Shown here piece after piece: positions 1-11,109 of a stretch of DNA of 64,000 nt. This DNA comes from Arthrobacter sp. YD4 (GTDB lineage Bacteria; Actinomycetota; Actinomycetes; Actinomycetales; Micrococcaceae). The notes under the pieces were generated by a model. The model was not told the DNA's origin. It was given only the letters and a program-made list of their open reading frames with translations, and ran no database searches. How positions within the stretch are numbered: position 1 is the stretch's first letter; each line of letters starts with the position of its first letter. The translations under genes were made by a program, and so were the position numbers. The stretch covers positions 227,419 to 291,418 of the forward strand of contig NZ_JAUHHD010000002.1 in NCBI RefSeq assembly GCF_030410515.1, written 5' to 3'.

Positions 1-1
1 C

Positions 2-217
2 GCCGGCGCGGCCCAGGCCTTCCTGAAGTTCATCACCGGGAAGAAGGGCCAGGAGATCCTGCAGAAGGGCACCTCCTTCGAGTACGCGATCGCCTCCGAT
101 GTGCCGTCGAACGACAAGCTGGTCCCGATCAAGGACCTGCAGGCACCCAAGGTCGATCCGGCCAAGCTCAACTCCGCCAAGGTCACCGATCTGATGACCA
201 AGGCAGGACTGCTCTAA
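2..217 (+). CDS. ABC transporter substrate-binding protein, C-terminal fragment (probably ferric iron)
   Basis: Only the last 71 codons lie in the window; the gene begins upstream of base 1. The fragment reads [14 protein letters not shown] and then ASDVPSN, typical of the C-terminal lobe of FbpA/SfuA-type extracellular iron-binding proteins that deliver Fe(III) to a membrane permease. It ends at TAA four bases before the permease start, so the binding protein, permease and ATPase form one operon. Substrate is inferred from family resemblance and from the fused two-domain permease next door; thiamine, phosphonate or putrescine importers have a similar layout. Confidence 0.85.
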   Translation, partial: AGAAQAFLKFITGKKGQEILQKGTSFEYAIASDVPSNDKLVPIKDLQAPKVDPAKLNSAKVTDLMTKAGLL

Positions 218-221
218 ACCA

Positions 222-1814
222 GTGACCAAGACGCTGGCGGCTCCCGGGACCACCGGAAGCACGACGACGGCGGGCCGGGGCAAGCGCCCCCGCCCGCCGT
301 TCGGCGTGTCCGTGGTGGCCATCCTGGCGGTCCTGATCGCCCTGTTCTCCCTCCTCCCCCTGGGCTACGTGGCGGTGATGACCGTCGCCACCGGCTGGGA
401 CACCGCTGTCAGCCTGATCTTCCGGGCGCGGGTGGGTGAGCTGCTGCTGAACACCGTGCTGCTGATGGTCTTCACCGTCCCGCTCTGCCTGGTGATCGGC
501 GTCGGCGGGGCGTGGCTGGTGGAACGGACCACGCTTAAGGGCCGCCGGGGGTGGGCCGTGCTGCTGGCCGCTCCCCTGGCCATCCCGGCGTTCGTCAACA
601 GCTACGCGTGGGTCTCCGCCGTCCCGTCGCTGGGCGGCCTGTGGTCCGGGGTCCTGATCGCCACGCTGTCCTACTTCCCGCTGGTCTATATTCCGGCCGC
701 GGCCACCCTCAGCCGGCTGGACCCGGCGATCGAACAGTCCGCGGCCTCCCTGGGGCTGGGAGCGTGGCGGGCGTTCTTCCGGGTGGTGCTGCCGCAGCTG
801 AGAATCGCGATGACCGGCGGGGCGCTGCTGGTGGCGCTGCACCTGCTGGCCGAATACGGGGCGTTCGCGATGATCCGGTTCGACACCTTCACCACCGCGA
901 TCATGGTCCAGTACCAGTCCACCTTCAACGGGGCCGCCGGCAACATGCTGGCCAGCGTGCTGGTGTTCTTCTGCCTGATCCTGCTGCTGGTGGAGGTCCG
1001 CGGCCGCGGCACCGCACGCTACGCCCGGGTGGGTTCCGGGGCCCAGGCGAGGGCCCTGCGGCTGCCGCTGCGCTTCTACCAGGCACCTGCCCAGCTGTTC
1101 CTGCTGGCCGTCACCGCGCTGGCGTTCGGCCTGCCGCTGACGTTCGTGGTGCGCTGGATCGTCGCCGGCGGCGCGGACATCTGGTCCGCCGAGGAGTTCC
1201 TGCCCGCGCTGCTACAGACCCTGGGCTACGGGCTCGCCGGGGCCGCCGCCACCACCGTCGTCGCGTTCCCGATGGCCTACATTGCGGTGCGCCGGCCCAG
1301 CTGGTTCAGCAAGGCCCTGGAGCTCTCGAACTACGTCACCAGCTCGATGCCCGGAATCGTCGTCGGCCTGGCCTTCGTGACCGTCAGCATCCGGGTGGCG
1401 CCGGACCTGTACCAGACCACCACGCTGCTGATCGCCGCCTACGTCCTGTTGTTCCTGCCGCGGGCGCTGGTGAACCTGCGCTCCGGGCTGGCCCAGGCAC
1501 CCAAGGAACTGGACGAGGCCGCCCAGGCCCTGGGCAAGCCGCCGCTGCTGGCGTTCCTGCGCGTCACCTTGCGGCTGACCGCCCCGGCGGCGGCCGGCGG
1601 TGCGGCGCTGGTGTTCCTGGCGATCGTGAACGAATTGACGGCCACGCTGCTGCTCTCCCCGAACGGCACGCGCACCCTGGCCACCGAATTCTGGAGCAAG
1701 AGCAGCGAGATCGACTACGCCGGCGCCGCACCGTATGCGCTGCTGATGATCCTGCTCTCCGCCCCGATGACCTACCTCCTCTTCCAGCAGTCCAAGAAAG
1801 CAGCGGGACAGTGA
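222..1814 (+). CDS. Iron-type ABC transporter permease (fused two-domain)
   Basis: A 530-residue integral membrane protein with about 12 hydrophobic segments. It carries two copies of the permease signature (EAA loop) that docks onto the ATPase, one near residue 171 ([20 protein letters not shown]) and one near residue 429 ([10 protein letters not shown]). Two fused permease halves are characteristic of FbpB/SfuB/HitB ferric-iron importers. The GTG start lies four bases after the binding-protein stop. The last codon overlaps the ATPase start (GTGA), implying translational coupling. Alternative substrates such as thiamine cannot be excluded from sequence alone. Confidence 0.9.
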   Translation: MTKTLAAPGTTGSTTTAGRGKRPRPPFGVSVVAILAVLIALFSLLPLGYVAVMTVATGWDTAVSLIFRARVGELLLNTVLLMVFTVPLCLVIGVGGAWLVERTTLKGRRGWAVLLAAPLAIPAFVNSYAWVSAVPSLGGLWSGVLIATLSYFPLVYIPAAATLSRLDPAIEQSAASLGLGAWRAFFRVVLPQLRIAMTGGALLVALHLLAEYGAFAMIRFDTFTTAIMVQYQSTFNGAAGNMLASVLVFFCLILLLVEVRGRGTARYARVGSGAQARALRLPLRFYQAPAQLFLLAVTALAFGLPLTFVVRWIVAGGADIWSAEEFLPALLQTLGYGLAGAAATTVVAFPMAYIAVRRPSWFSKALELSNYVTSSMPGIVVGLAFVTVSIRVAPDLYQTTTLLIAAYVLLFLPRALVNLRSGLAQAPKELDEAAQALGKPPLLAFLRVTLRLTAPAAAGGAALVFLAIVNELTATLLLSPNGTRTLATEFWSKSSEIDYAGAAPYALLMILLSAPMTYLLFQQSKKAAGQ

Positions 1815-2986
1815 CCGAACAACACCCCTCCCGGCTTCCGGAACCCCGGATCGCCGCCTCCGTGGCCCCCAGCACCAACAGCCACCTGGAGGTCGCGGCC
1901 GTGACCAAGAACTTCGGCTCGCAGGCCGTGCTCAAGGGCGTCAACCTCTCCGTCGCCCGCGGCGGCACGACGGCGATTGTGGGCCCGTCGGGGTCCGGCA
2001 AGACCACGCTGCTGCGGCTGATCGCCGGGTTCGAGCACCCGGACACCGGCAGCATCTCCCTGGGCGGGCAGAAAGTGGCCGGCGACGGCGTCTGGGTACC
2101 CGCGCACAAGCGCCAGGTGGGCTACGTGGCGCAGGACGGCGCGCTCTTCCCGCACCTGACCGTGGGCCAGAACGTGGCGTTCGGGCTCGACGCCGGCAAG
2201 CTCCCGGGCGGGCACCGCGGCGTCAAGGCGCGGGTGGCCGAGCTGCTGGAGATGGTGGCGCTGGACCCGGCCATGGCCAGGCGCCGGCCGCACCAGCTCT
2301 CCGGCGGCCAGCAGCAGCGCGTGGCGCTGGCCCGCGCTCTGGCCCGCGAACCGGAACTGATGCTCCTGGACGAGCCGTTCTCCGCCCTCGACGCCGGCCT
2401 GCGGGTGGCCACCCGCCGCACCGTGGGCAAGGTCCTCCAGGACGCCGGGGTCACCACCATCTTGGTCACCCACGACCAGGCCGAGGCGCTCTCCTTCGCG
2501 GACCAGGTGGCCGTGATGCGCGGCGGCAAGCTCGCCCAGATCGGCAACCCGTTCGTGGTCTACACCCGCCCCGCGGACCGGGCGACGGCGGAGTTCCTGG
2601 GCGACGCCGTGATCCTGGACGCCTGGATGGAGGGGTCCCTGGCCACCTGCTCGCTCGGCGGCATCCCGGTCCGCCGCCCGCCGGCGCAAGGCCGGGTCCA
2701 GCTGATGCTGCGGCCCGAACAGATCCGGATTGCCGAGGACGGACCCATCCGCGGCACCGTGGTGGACACCGACTATTTCGGCCCCGAAACCACGGTCCGG
2801 CTCCAGCTCCCGGTCCCGGCGAAGCTGGCCGAGGGCGACGTGGCGGACCACCGCTACCCCGGCGGCGGCGAAATCATCACCATCCGGCACTGGAACGCCT
2901 CGATCGCCCGTCCCGGTACCGAGCTGTGCCTGCGTGTGGTGGGCGAGGCCGTGGCCTTCCCGGTCGAGGACACCCCGCAGGCCTAG
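1811..2986 (+). CDS. Iron-type ABC transporter ATP-binding protein
   Basis: A 391-residue nucleotide-binding subunit that would power the importer encoded just upstream. Walker [10 protein letters not shown] is near residue 57, signature [15 protein letters not shown] near 162, Walker [13 protein letters not shown] near 185, and the switch histidine in THDQAEA near 220. A C-terminal extension of about 130 residues matches the TOBE-type regulatory domain of FbpC/PotA-class ATPases. The start is GTG overlapping the permease stop by four bases; longer versions in this frame only reach into the permease gene and have no conserved sequence. A short 3' gap separates it from the debranching enzyme gene. 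Confidence 0.92.
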   Translation: MTEQHPSRLPEPRIAASVAPSTNSHLEVAAVTKNFGSQAVLKGVNLSVARGGTTAIVGPSGSGKTTLLRLIAGFEHPDTGSISLGGQKVAGDGVWVPAHKRQVGYVAQDGALFPHLTVGQNVAFGLDAGKLPGGHRGVKARVAELLEMVALDPAMARRRPHQLSGGQQQRVALARALAREPELMLLDEPFSALDAGLRVATRRTVGKVLQDAGVTTILVTHDQAEALSFADQVAVMRGGKLAQIGNPFVVYTRPADRATAEFLGDAVILDAWMEGSLATCSLGGIPVRRPPAQGRVQLMLRPEQIRIAEDGPIRGTVVDTDYFGPETTVRLQLPVPAKLAEGDVADHRYPGGGEIITIRHWNASIARPGTELCLRVVGEAVAFPVEDTPQA

Positions 2987-3022
2987 GACCCTCCCGGGAC
3001 CTCCGGGTCCTAGGCTGGTCGG

Positions 3023-4897
3023 ATGAGCGTACAACCGGCCCTGCACCGCCAGCACTGTTCCGTGGCCGCCCCCACCCAGCTCTGGCTGGACGCCGAGGGC
3101 CGGCTGGCCGACGGCGGCGGCTGGTTCACCGGCCTGCTCCACGGGGACACCCGGATGCTTAGCCGGGCCGAGACCACGGTCAACGGCTTCGCCCCGGAAC
3201 CGGCCACGGTGGAGCCGGCGCCCGGCGGGGTGCTTACCGTGCGCGGCCTGGTCCGCGGCATCGAGGGCCCCACCGAGGATCCCGCCGTCGAGCTCGTCCA
3301 GACCTGGACCGTGACCCCCGGCGCCGTCCGCGTCTCGCTCCGGCTGGCCACCTCGCTGCCGCAGCTGGACGCCGAGGTCCGGGTCCGGCTGGCGGCCGAC
3401 TTCACGGACATGGCCGCCATCCGGCTGGGCCGCTTCCGCGAGCCGCTGGAGCCCGTGTCCGCGGATGGGTCCTCGCTGCGGTGGGCCGAGGAGGGCAAGA
3501 CCCTGACCGTCGCCGCGCCGGACCGGGTGGAGGACGGTTGCCTGGTCTGGCGCGGCACCGCGTCCGCCGGGCGCCCGATGGAGGCCGAGTGGCAGGCCAC
3601 CCTGACCGACACCGGCGACGCCGTCGTCCCCGCGCACGTCCCGGCGGCCCGGTCCGTCCGCGACCGCCCGGCCGGGCCGTTGGGCGCCCTGCTGGATAAC
3701 TCGCTCGACGAGCTGGACGGGCTGCGGCTGGCCACCCGCACGGCCCCGGACGCCCCGTTCCTCGCCGCCGGCGCCCCCTGGTACTTCACCCTGTTCGGCC
3801 GGGACTCGCTCTGGGCCGCGCGGCTGCTGCTGCCCTTGGACGCGGCCCTCGCCGCGGGCACCCTGCGTGCCCTCGCCGCCTACCAGGGCACGAAGACGGA
3901 CCCCGCCGCGGCGGAGGAGCCCGGCAAGATCCTGCACGAGTTGCGGGCCAAGGAACTGATTCTCGAGAGCCAGGCGCTGCGGCTGCCACCGGTGTACTTC
4001 GGCGCCGTGGACTCCACGCCGCTGTGGCTGTGCCTGCTCGGCGAGCTCGGCCGCGCCGGCACCGACGACGCCGCGGTCCGCTCCCTCCTGCCCAACGCCG
4101 TGCGCGCCGCGGACTGGCTGCTGGCGGCCGGGGCTGCGGGGCGGGACGCCGGCAACGGCGGGTTCCTCAGCTACCAGGACACCTCCGGCCACGGGCTGAG
4201 CAACCAGGGCTGGAAGGACTCCCGCGACGCCATGCAGTTCCGCGACGGGCGCCAGGCGGACGGGCCGATCGCCCTCGCCGAGGTCCAGGGCTACGCCTAC
4301 CAGGCCGCCCTGGAGGCCGCGGACCTCTTCGACGCCTACGGCGAACCGGGCGCCGCGGAGCTGCGGGACCTCGCGGCGGGGCTCAGGGATGCCTTCCGCG
4401 AGCGCTTTTGGGTGGAGGACGACGGCGGCCGGTTCCCCGCCATGGCACTGGACGGCCACGGCACCCCGCTGGATGTTCCCGGCTCGAACATGGGCCACCT
4501 GCTCGGCACCGGGATCCTCGACCCCGCCGAGTCCCGGCTGGTGGCGGACCGGCTGCTGAGCCCGGAGCTGTTCTCCGGTTACGGCCTGCACACCCTCTCC
4601 CGCCGGGCCACCGGGTTCTGGCCGTTCAGCTACCACTGCGGATCGGTCTGGAGCCACGACACGGCCATTGCGGTGCGCGGACTCCTGGCCGAGGGATTCA
4701 CCGAGGAGGCGCGGGTGCTGGCCGAGGGGCTGCTGGCGGCGTCCGCGGCCTTCGGCCACCGCCTCCCGGAGCTCTTCGCCGGCGTGAGTGCGGCGGAGTC
4801 GGGCACGGCGGTGCCGTATCCGGCCTCGTGCCACCCGCAGGCGTGGTCCTCGGCCTCGGCAGTGGTCCTGGCGCAGGCCCTCGGGGTGGCCTTCTAG
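3023..4897 (+). CDS. Amylo-alpha-1,6-glucosidase / glycogen debranching-type protein
   Basis: A 624-residue cytosolic protein. The first ~190 residues match the glycogen debranching N-terminal 'bis' domain (LWLDAEGRLADGGGWFTGLL, GDTRMLSRAETTVNG). The rest is an alpha/alpha-barrel glucosidase domain with PWYFTLFGRDSLWAARLLLP near residue 250, a motif of GH63/GH133-like amylo-alpha-1,6-glucosidases. Likely role is hydrolysis of alpha-1,6 branches or related alpha-glucans; the exact substrate is uncertain. A TAGGCT box ends six bases before the ATG and there is no Shine-Dalgarno, so the mRNA is probably leaderless. The 3' end overlaps the convergent PAP2 gene by four bases. Confidence 0.85.
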   Translation: MSVQPALHRQHCSVAAPTQLWLDAEGRLADGGGWFTGLLHGDTRMLSRAETTVNGFAPEPATVEPAPGGVLTVRGLVRGIEGPTEDPAVELVQTWTVTPGAVRVSLRLATSLPQLDAEVRVRLAADFTDMAAIRLGRFREPLEPVSADGSSLRWAEEGKTLTVAAPDRVEDGCLVWRGTASAGRPMEAEWQATLTDTGDAVVPAHVPAARSVRDRPAGPLGALLDNSLDELDGLRLATRTAPDAPFLAAGAPWYFTLFGRDSLWAARLLLPLDAALAAGTLRALAAYQGTKTDPAAAEEPGKILHELRAKELILESQALRLPPVYFGAVDSTPLWLCLLGELGRAGTDDAAVRSLLPNAVRAADWLLAAGAAGRDAGNGGFLSYQDTSGHGLSNQGWKDSRDAMQFRDGRQADGPIALAEVQGYAYQAALEAADLFDAYGEPGAAELRDLAAGLRDAFRERFWVEDDGGRFPAMALDGHGTPLDVPGSNMGHLLGTGILDPAESRLVADRLLSPELFSGYGLHTLSRRATGFWPFSYHCGSVWSHDTAIAVRGLLAEGFTEEARVLAEGLLAASAAFGHRLPELFAGVSAAESGTAVPYPASCHPQAWSSASAVVLAQALGVAF

Positions 4898-5613
4898 GCG
4901 TCCGGCGACGTGCGCCGGGCGCTGCGGAGCCCGTCGACCAGGACCGCGACGCCGGCGAGCGCCACCGCCAGGCCCAGAGAGGCCACCACGTCGGTCAGCC
5001 AGTGGTAGCCCAGGTAGAGCCGGCTGAAGCCGACCACCAGCGTTCCCAGCACGGCACCGGCCAAGGCCAGGGCCGCCGTCGAACGCCGTGCCGGGCGGGC
5101 GGCCGCGCTGCCGAGCAGCAGGTACCCGAGGACCAGCAGGAACACCCCAGCGCCGAGCGTGTGGCCGGAGGGGAAGGACAGCGCGTCGTCCGGGCCCATC
5201 AGGAAGTCAGAGGCGGACGGCCGGGCGCGGGAGACCATCTGCTTGACCAGGGTGGTGGCACCGGCCGCGGCCAGCACCGCCGCCAGGAACAGCCCTGGCC
5301 GCCAGAGTTCGCGCCGGAGCAGGGCCCAGCCGAGGGCCAGCAGGCCGCCAATCACCGTGAGGACGGCCGGCGCGGTGACGGTGCTGACCGCCGTGAGGAC
5401 GGCGGTGGCCAGCGGGGACCGGTGGTCCACCAGGGCGTCGTGGATCCCGCCGTCGAATACGGCCAGCCCGGAGTTGGTCTGGATGCTGGCCACCATCAGC
5501 CAGAAGACGGCCTCCCCGGCCACCAGCAGGGCCGCCGCGGAGAAGAACACCGTCCGCTGCGAGGGCGGGGTCCGGAGGGCTCCGCGCTGCTGCTGGCGTT
5601 CGGTAATAGGCAC
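4894..5613 (-). CDS. PAP2-family membrane phosphatase
   Basis: About 239 residues with six hydrophobic segments. The three phosphatidic acid phosphatase motifs are present: KQMVSRARP near residue 123, PSGHT near 146, and SRLYLGYHWLTD near 193 with the catalytic histidines. Family members dephosphorylate lipid phosphates (phosphatidate, undecaprenyl diphosphate) at the outer membrane face. I chose the GTG at 5613 because AAGGTGG lies just before it; an upstream ATG at 5631 would add six residues but has no clear ribosome-binding site. It converges on the debranching gene. No specific substrate can be read from the sequence. Confidence 0.88.
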   Translation of the reverse strand: MPITERQQQRGALRTPPSQRTVFFSAAALLVAGEAVFWLMVASIQTNSGLAVFDGGIHDALVDHRSPLATAVLTAVSTVTAPAVLTVIGGLLALGWALLRRELWRPGLFLAAVLAAAGATTLVKQMVSRARPSASDFLMGPDDALSFPSGHTLGAGVFLLVLGYLLLGSAAARPARRSTAALALAGAVLGTLVVGFSRLYLGYHWLTDVVASLGLAVALAGVAVLVDGLRSARRTSPDA

Positions 5614-5654
5614 TGGTCCACCTTGCCACATCCGGCTGTCCGCCCTCCGTGCGG

Positions 5655-6341
5655 TTACCGGGAACTCCCCGGGCCCGAATCCTCCGGGTCTTGGTTCGCA
5701 GGGCGCTGATTCTCCGGGCGCTGGTTCTCCGGGCGCTGATTCTCCGGGCCGCGGGGTTTGCGTGCCTGCGGGTGCGGGGTCTCGTGGCGGGCCAGCATCT
5801 CGACGAACCCGGCGATCTTCCGCTCCCGGGTTGCGGCCTGCTTCACGGCGTTGGTCCGGTAGATCAGCGCGTACCGGTTGACGGAGGTGAGGACCTCGAA
5901 CATGGCCTGCGCCCGAGGGTCCGCCGCGATCGCCGCGGCAAGGTCCGCCGGCATCTCGGCGGTCGCCTGCCCCTCGTAGGCGGCCTCCCAGCGGCCGTCC
6001 GCCTTGGCGCTCTCGACGGCGGCCCGGCCCGCGGGGGCCATCCGCCCCTCCGCCTCGAGCCGCGCGATCCGGTCCACGTTCCGGGCCGACCACACACTCT
6101 TCGGACCCCGGCGGGTCATCCGCTGGAACGAGCTCTCCTCGTCCCGGCGCCGGCCCTGCCCGTCGATCCAGCCGAAGCAGAGGGCCTCCTGCAGGGCGGC
6201 CTCGTAGTCCAGCTCGGTGACCGAGCCGCCCTTCTTGTGCAGCACCAGCCACACGCCGGGGCTGGTCCCGTGGTGCTCCTGCAGCCATGCCCGCCACGCG
6301 GCGGCGTCCTTCACCAGCAGTTCCATCAGCTCAACAGCCAT
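5655..6341 (-). CDS. YdeI/OmdA-family protein
   Basis: 228 residues. The core (GVWLVLHKKGG, EALCFGWIDG, DEESSFQRMTRRGPKSVWS, then AEMPADLAAAIAADPRAQAMFE and a YRTNAVKQAATRERKI segment) matches the YdeI/OmpD-associated (OmdA) family. Members are small soluble proteins of poorly known function, some linked to resistance to antimicrobial peptides or bacteriocins. The C-terminal ~30 residues are a degenerate PENQR-type repeat encoded by a 15-bp minisatellite (5701-5745). The ATG at 6341 is divergent from the VOC gene 42 bases away, so the two likely share a promoter region. Confidence 0.82.
   Translation of the reverse strand: MAVELMELLVKDAAAWRAWLQEHHGTSPGVWLVLHKKGGSVTELDYEAALQEALCFGWIDGQGRRRDEESSFQRMTRRGPKSVWSARNVDRIARLEAEGRMAPAGRAAVESAKADGRWEAAYEGQATAEMPADLAAAIAADPRAQAMFEVLTSVNRYALIYRTNAVKQAATRERKIAGFVEMLARHETPHPQARKPRGPENQRPENQRPENQRPANQDPEDSGPGSSR
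5686..5745. repeat. 15-bp tandem repeat in the YdeI C-terminal codons
   Basis: Three head-to-tail copies of GGGCGCTGATTCTCC (the second has one A to G change) at 5701-5745, preceded by one degenerate copy at 5686-5700. The unit is a multiple of three, so copy changes keep frame; on the minus strand it encodes the ENQRP-type tail. Confidence 0.85.
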
Positions 6342-6383
6342 GGCACTATTGTGCTCCCGGCCCACACCCACGAGGGAGACCCC

Positions 6384-7181
6384 ATGCTGCGCGTCCGTCC
6401 CATCCACTACACCTCCCGCATGGACGAGTGGGAGCGGCTGCTGACCGCGCTTGGCCTGGTCAAGACGGTGGACGACGCCACCTGGCGCGAGTTCGACGCC
6501 GGGTCCGGCCGCCTGGCGCTGCATTTCGCCGAGGCCGGCTCCGCGGAGGACGGCAGCACCGATTTCGGCGTCGAGGTCGGGGACCTGGCCGAATTCGCCC
6601 GCCGCACGGCGGAGTCCGCCGGCACCGCCGGGGCTCCCGACGGTCCCGGCCAGGGCACCCGGGCGGATGTCCTCGACGCCGAGCACGGCTCCACCTGCAA
6701 GATCACCGCCGCCGACGGGTTCAGCTTCCTGGCCGACGCCGCGGTCCGCGCGGCCGACGGCGGCTGGGGCGGCGCGCCGGACGCCGACCCGGACCTCGCC
6801 GTCGTCGGCCTCTGGTTCGCCGCGGATCCCGCCGTCGCCGCCCGCACGCTGCGGGACATCGGCGCCCGCCCGCGCCCTGTCCCCGGCACCGGGGCCGCCA
6901 CCGGCAGCGCGGAGGAAGCCGAGTCCTTTACCGCCAAGAACGGCGGGATCCTGATGATCGGGACGGGCGCACCGGGTGCGGGACAGGCTGCGGCGGGGCT
7001 CGCGTTCGAGTACGCCGGCGACCTCGGCGAACTGCGCCGCCGGCTTGAGAGTGCCGGGGAGGATGCGGCCCTGGTGGAGGAGTCCCCGGTCCCGCTGCTG
7101 CACCTGGCCAACCCGGACGCGGAGGCCGGGGCCTCGCATGCCCACCCGCTCTGGATCTCCCGGGCCCCGGCGGCGGACTGA
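6384..7181 (+). CDS. VOC (glyoxalase/bleomycin-resistance fold) family protein
   Basis: 265 residues. The opening MLRVRPIHYTSRMDEWERLLTALGL and repeated beta-alpha-beta segments (LALHFAEAG, DLAVVGLWF, ILMIGTG, LAFEYAGDLGELRRRL) match tandem VOC domains. VOC proteins bind a metal and act as dioxygenases, isomerases or drug-binding proteins; nothing here pins down the reaction. The ATG is preceded by GAGGGAG. It is divergent from the YdeI-like gene and 46 bases upstream of the NUDIX-like gene, which has its own start signal. Confidence 0.7.
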   Translation: MLRVRPIHYTSRMDEWERLLTALGLVKTVDDATWREFDAGSGRLALHFAEAGSAEDGSTDFGVEVGDLAEFARRTAESAGTAGAPDGPGQGTRADVLDAEHGSTCKITAADGFSFLADAAVRAADGGWGGAPDADPDLAVVGLWFAADPAVAARTLRDIGARPRPVPGTGAATGSAEEAESFTAKNGGILMIGTGAPGAGQAAAGLAFEYAGDLGELRRRLESAGEDAALVEESPVPLLHLANPDAEAGASHAHPLWISRAPAAD

Positions 7182-7227
7182 CCCGGTCCACCACGTCCGT
7201 CCAGCCCGGATGGGGTAGAACTTAAGC

Positions 7228-7767
7228 ATGAACGTGCGCACCCCCGACCCGAATCCCGGCTGGCTCTCCGACGACGACCTCTTCGAGGCCAGGGGCCGGT
7301 TGCCGATGGTCTACGTCGAGGCCGTGCCGGTCCGGCTGGACCCGCTCGGGTTCGTGAACGAGGTGGGCACGCTGCTGCAGGCCGACGAGGACGGCACCAT
7401 GGTCCGCTCCCTGGTCTCCGGCCGCGTCCTGTACCGCGAAACCATCCGCGCCGCACTGCTGCGGCACATGGAAAAGGACCTCGGCCCGCTGGCGTTCCCG
7501 CAGCTGCCGGTCAGCCCCGTGCCGTTCACCGTGGCCGAATACTTCCCCTCCCCCTCCCACACCGGCTACACGGACGACCGGCAGCACGCCGTCGCCCTGG
7601 CTTACGTCATCCCGGTCACCGGCGAGTGCTCCCCGCGCCAGGACGCGCTCGAACTGACCTGGATGACCCCGGATGAGGTGCTCCGCTCCGACGTCCAGCT
7701 TGAGTTCAGCGGCGGCCGCGGCGCCCTGATCCGCCAGGCCCTGGCGTTCGCCGGCGTCGGCCACTAG
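7228..7767 (+). CDS. NUDIX-like protein (DUF4916 type)
   Basis: 179 residues. Segments WLSDDDLFEARGRLPMVYVEAVPVR, YRETIRAALLRHMEKDLGPLAFP and LELTWMTPDEV follow the layout of the actinobacterial DUF4916/NUDIX-like family. The Nudix helix is degenerate: the usual GX5EX7REUXEEXGU pattern is only partly visible around RETIRAALLRHMEKDLG, so pyrophosphohydrolase activity is uncertain. TAGAAC sits six bases before the ATG with no Shine-Dalgarno, consistent with a leaderless mRNA. Neighbours give no functional hint. Confidence 0.7.
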   Translation: MNVRTPDPNPGWLSDDDLFEARGRLPMVYVEAVPVRLDPLGFVNEVGTLLQADEDGTMVRSLVSGRVLYRETIRAALLRHMEKDLGPLAFPQLPVSPVPFTVAEYFPSPSHTGYTDDRQHAVALAYVIPVTGECSPRQDALELTWMTPDEVLRSDVQLEFSGGRGALIRQALAFAGVGH

Positions 7768-7865
7768 CTTCCGCGGCGCCGAGGCCCAGCCGTCCCGCGT
7801 CCCCGATCCGGCGCGCCGGTCTTTGTAGACTGGTGGGCGGACCGAAAAGAATTTGAGGACTCCAG

Positions 7866-8897
7866 ATGACCCACCCCACAGCTTCCGTGAACTATGGAGA
7901 ACGGCAGGCGGGATCTCTGCGGACCGGGGATCTGCTGCTCCTGCCCGACGCGACGCGCACCGCCGAAATCGCCAGCGTCGCCGTCGATAACGACGACTTC
8001 GGCACCCCCGCCCTGGTGCGGGCCACCCTCACCGGCGGCGGCGTGCTCAGCATCGCGGCCGGGTCCACGGTGCTGATCCAGGAACCGGAATCCTCGGGAG
8101 GATCAACCGCGTCGGCCGGCGATTCCCCCGCCGACATTCCTTCAGCTCCCGGTGCGGCGGAGTCCGTCTCCGCGGCCGACGCCGGCGCCCCCGCGCAGGC
8201 CGACGGCCTCGAGTCCCTGCCCGCCGTCGTCGTGCCCCCGCCGCCCGCTTCGCCGCCCGCCGTCGTCGGCCCCAGCGAAGCGGACCTGGCCCTGATCCCC
8301 ACCGCCGAGGGCACGCCCGAATCCGTCGTGGAGGCCGCCGCCGCGGCGCATCCCAAGGATGCCGGGGTGCTGTTGCTCAGCGACCGGCTGGCCAAGGGCA
8401 TCAATACCAAGTCCGGCAGCTGCCTCAAGGACCTCAGCGACCTGGCCCACGAGCTCTTCGTGGTCCTCGGCGACGCGGAGCACGCCCTGGCCGTCGCGGA
8501 CCTGCTCACCGTGCTGCCGTTCGACGGCAACCCGGGCCGCTGGGCCTCCGTGGAGGCCGCCCTGGCGCTGGCCAGCTATATCTGCCGGCAGCGCGGCGAC
8601 GACGAACGCGCCGCCGTGTACGAGAAGTTCCTCCGTGCCCCCGACGCCATGGAAACGGACCCGTTCAAGGCCCGGATCAACGCCAAGGTCCGGCAGCGGT
8701 CGTTGAACGAGCCGAACCTGTACGACAAGGAAATCTTCCGCGCCATCGACAACTCCAACCGGGACGCCGAGCGGGAATGGCGCCTGCTGCGGCTCGAGGC
8801 CCTGCTGTTCCTGCGCGCCCACGGCGGATCCCAGACCATCGGGGGCGCCGAACTGGAACGCCGGATCACCAACGAACTGGATTTCGTCCGCGGCTGA
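7866..8897 (+). CDS. Hypothetical protein with helical C-terminal domain (possibly DUF6707-like)
   Basis: 343 residues, function not recognised. An N-terminal small beta-rich segment (about residues 1-75) is followed by an Ala/Pro/Ser linker (about 78-155). A predicted all-helical region (about 158-343) follows, rich in Leu, Ala and charged residues (LSDLAHELFVVLGDAEHALAVADLL, ASYICRQRGDDERAAVYEKFL), resembling TPR-like packing. I believe similar arthrobacterial proteins carry the DUF6707 label, but I cannot check this. No signal peptide or membrane segment. A TAGACT -10 box at 7826-7831 and a short leader precede the ATG. Confidence 0.65.
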   Translation: MTHPTASVNYGERQAGSLRTGDLLLLPDATRTAEIASVAVDNDDFGTPALVRATLTGGGVLSIAAGSTVLIQEPESSGGSTASAGDSPADIPSAPGAAESVSAADAGAPAQADGLESLPAVVVPPPPASPPAVVGPSEADLALIPTAEGTPESVVEAAAAAHPKDAGVLLLSDRLAKGINTKSGSCLKDLSDLAHELFVVLGDAEHALAVADLLTVLPFDGNPGRWASVEAALALASYICRQRGDDERAAVYEKFLRAPDAMETDPFKARINAKVRQRSLNEPNLYDKEIFRAIDNSNRDAEREWRLLRLEALLFLRAHGGSQTIGGAELERRITNELDFVRG

Positions 8898-8960
8898 TCA
8901 CCGGCACTTCGTCCGGCCCGGCCCTACCCGCGGGGATGGGGTCGGAGTACATTCGGGCCC

Positions 8961-9686
8961 ATGACGAACAATCTGTCCGTGGTGATCAACGCCGACGCGC
9001 AGCAGGTCTGGACCATGCTGCGGGAACCCGCGAAGGTGGCCCAGTGGCACGGCTGGGAGGCCGAGGACCAGGCGGCGGAGATCAACGCCATCTACTTCGG
9101 TCCCAAGGTCATCGAAAGCGCGGACCACACCTCCCTGGTGGTCGACGGCGGTGACATCTTCACCCTCAAACCCGTCCCCGGCGGCACCGAGGTCAGCATC
9201 ACCCGCGCCGCCGTGGACCACAACTCCGAGTGGGCGGCCTGGTACGAGGACATCACCCAGGGCTGGTTGACCTTCCTGCACCAGCTCCGTTTCGCCCTCG
9301 AACGCCATCCAAACGGCCTCCGGAGGACGCTGTTCTTCGCCGTCCCGGGCACCGCGGGCTCGGTGATCGACAAGCTCGGCGTGGGCGATGTCCCGGCCGC
9401 CGGCGAGCCGTACTCCGTGACCCTGGCCACCGGGGAAGCGGTTTCGGGCAAGGTCTGGTTCCGCAGCAACCACCAGGTGGGCCTGACCGTCCAGGGCTAC
9501 GCCGAGCACGGCGAGGGCCTGGTGATCATCGCAGACCAGCCCGCCATCCCCGAGCTCCGGCCCGACGGCGGATCCCTGGTGATCGTGTCCACATACGGGC
9601 TCGGCGCGCACCGGCTTGAGGAGATCCGCGCAGGATGGGATTCCTGGCGCGCGGCGAACTACCCCTCCACCGACCCCGTCGCCTGA
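8961..9686 (+). CDS. SRPBCC-family protein
   Basis: 241 residues. The start MTNNLSVVINADAQQVWTMLREPAKVAQWHGWE is the classic opening of the START/SRPBCC (AHSA1/polyketide-cyclase-like) fold, a helix-grip domain with a hydrophobic ligand cavity. The second half (about 130-240) again contains SRPBCC-like strands (VSGKVWFRSNHQVGLTVQGY), so it may hold two such domains. Ligand and reaction unknown. TACATT lies seven bases before the ATG and no Shine-Dalgarno is seen, consistent with leaderless translation. Confidence 0.78.
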   Translation: MTNNLSVVINADAQQVWTMLREPAKVAQWHGWEAEDQAAEINAIYFGPKVIESADHTSLVVDGGDIFTLKPVPGGTEVSITRAAVDHNSEWAAWYEDITQGWLTFLHQLRFALERHPNGLRRTLFFAVPGTAGSVIDKLGVGDVPAAGEPYSVTLATGEAVSGKVWFRSNHQVGLTVQGYAEHGEGLVIIADQPAIPELRPDGGSLVIVSTYGLGAHRLEEIRAGWDSWRAANYPSTDPVA

Positions 9687-9785
9687 GGCGGAGCACCCGG
9701 GGCGGCGCACCTGGGAGGCGCACCCAGCGCGCCCGGGGCCACCCTCCCTGAGGTGGGGCTTCGGCGCGGCAACTGGCAAACTTGA

Positions 9786-11087
<1,302 letters not shown>

Positions 11088-11109
11088 GACCGTCGGGTAG
11101 GCTGACCCG

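Noticed and set aside
1772-4834. 1020-residue open frame on the minus strand
   Set aside because: It runs antisense across the ATPase and debranching enzyme genes. Composition is Arg/Gly/Ala/Gln-rich with no domain; it is a high-GC shadow of real genes.
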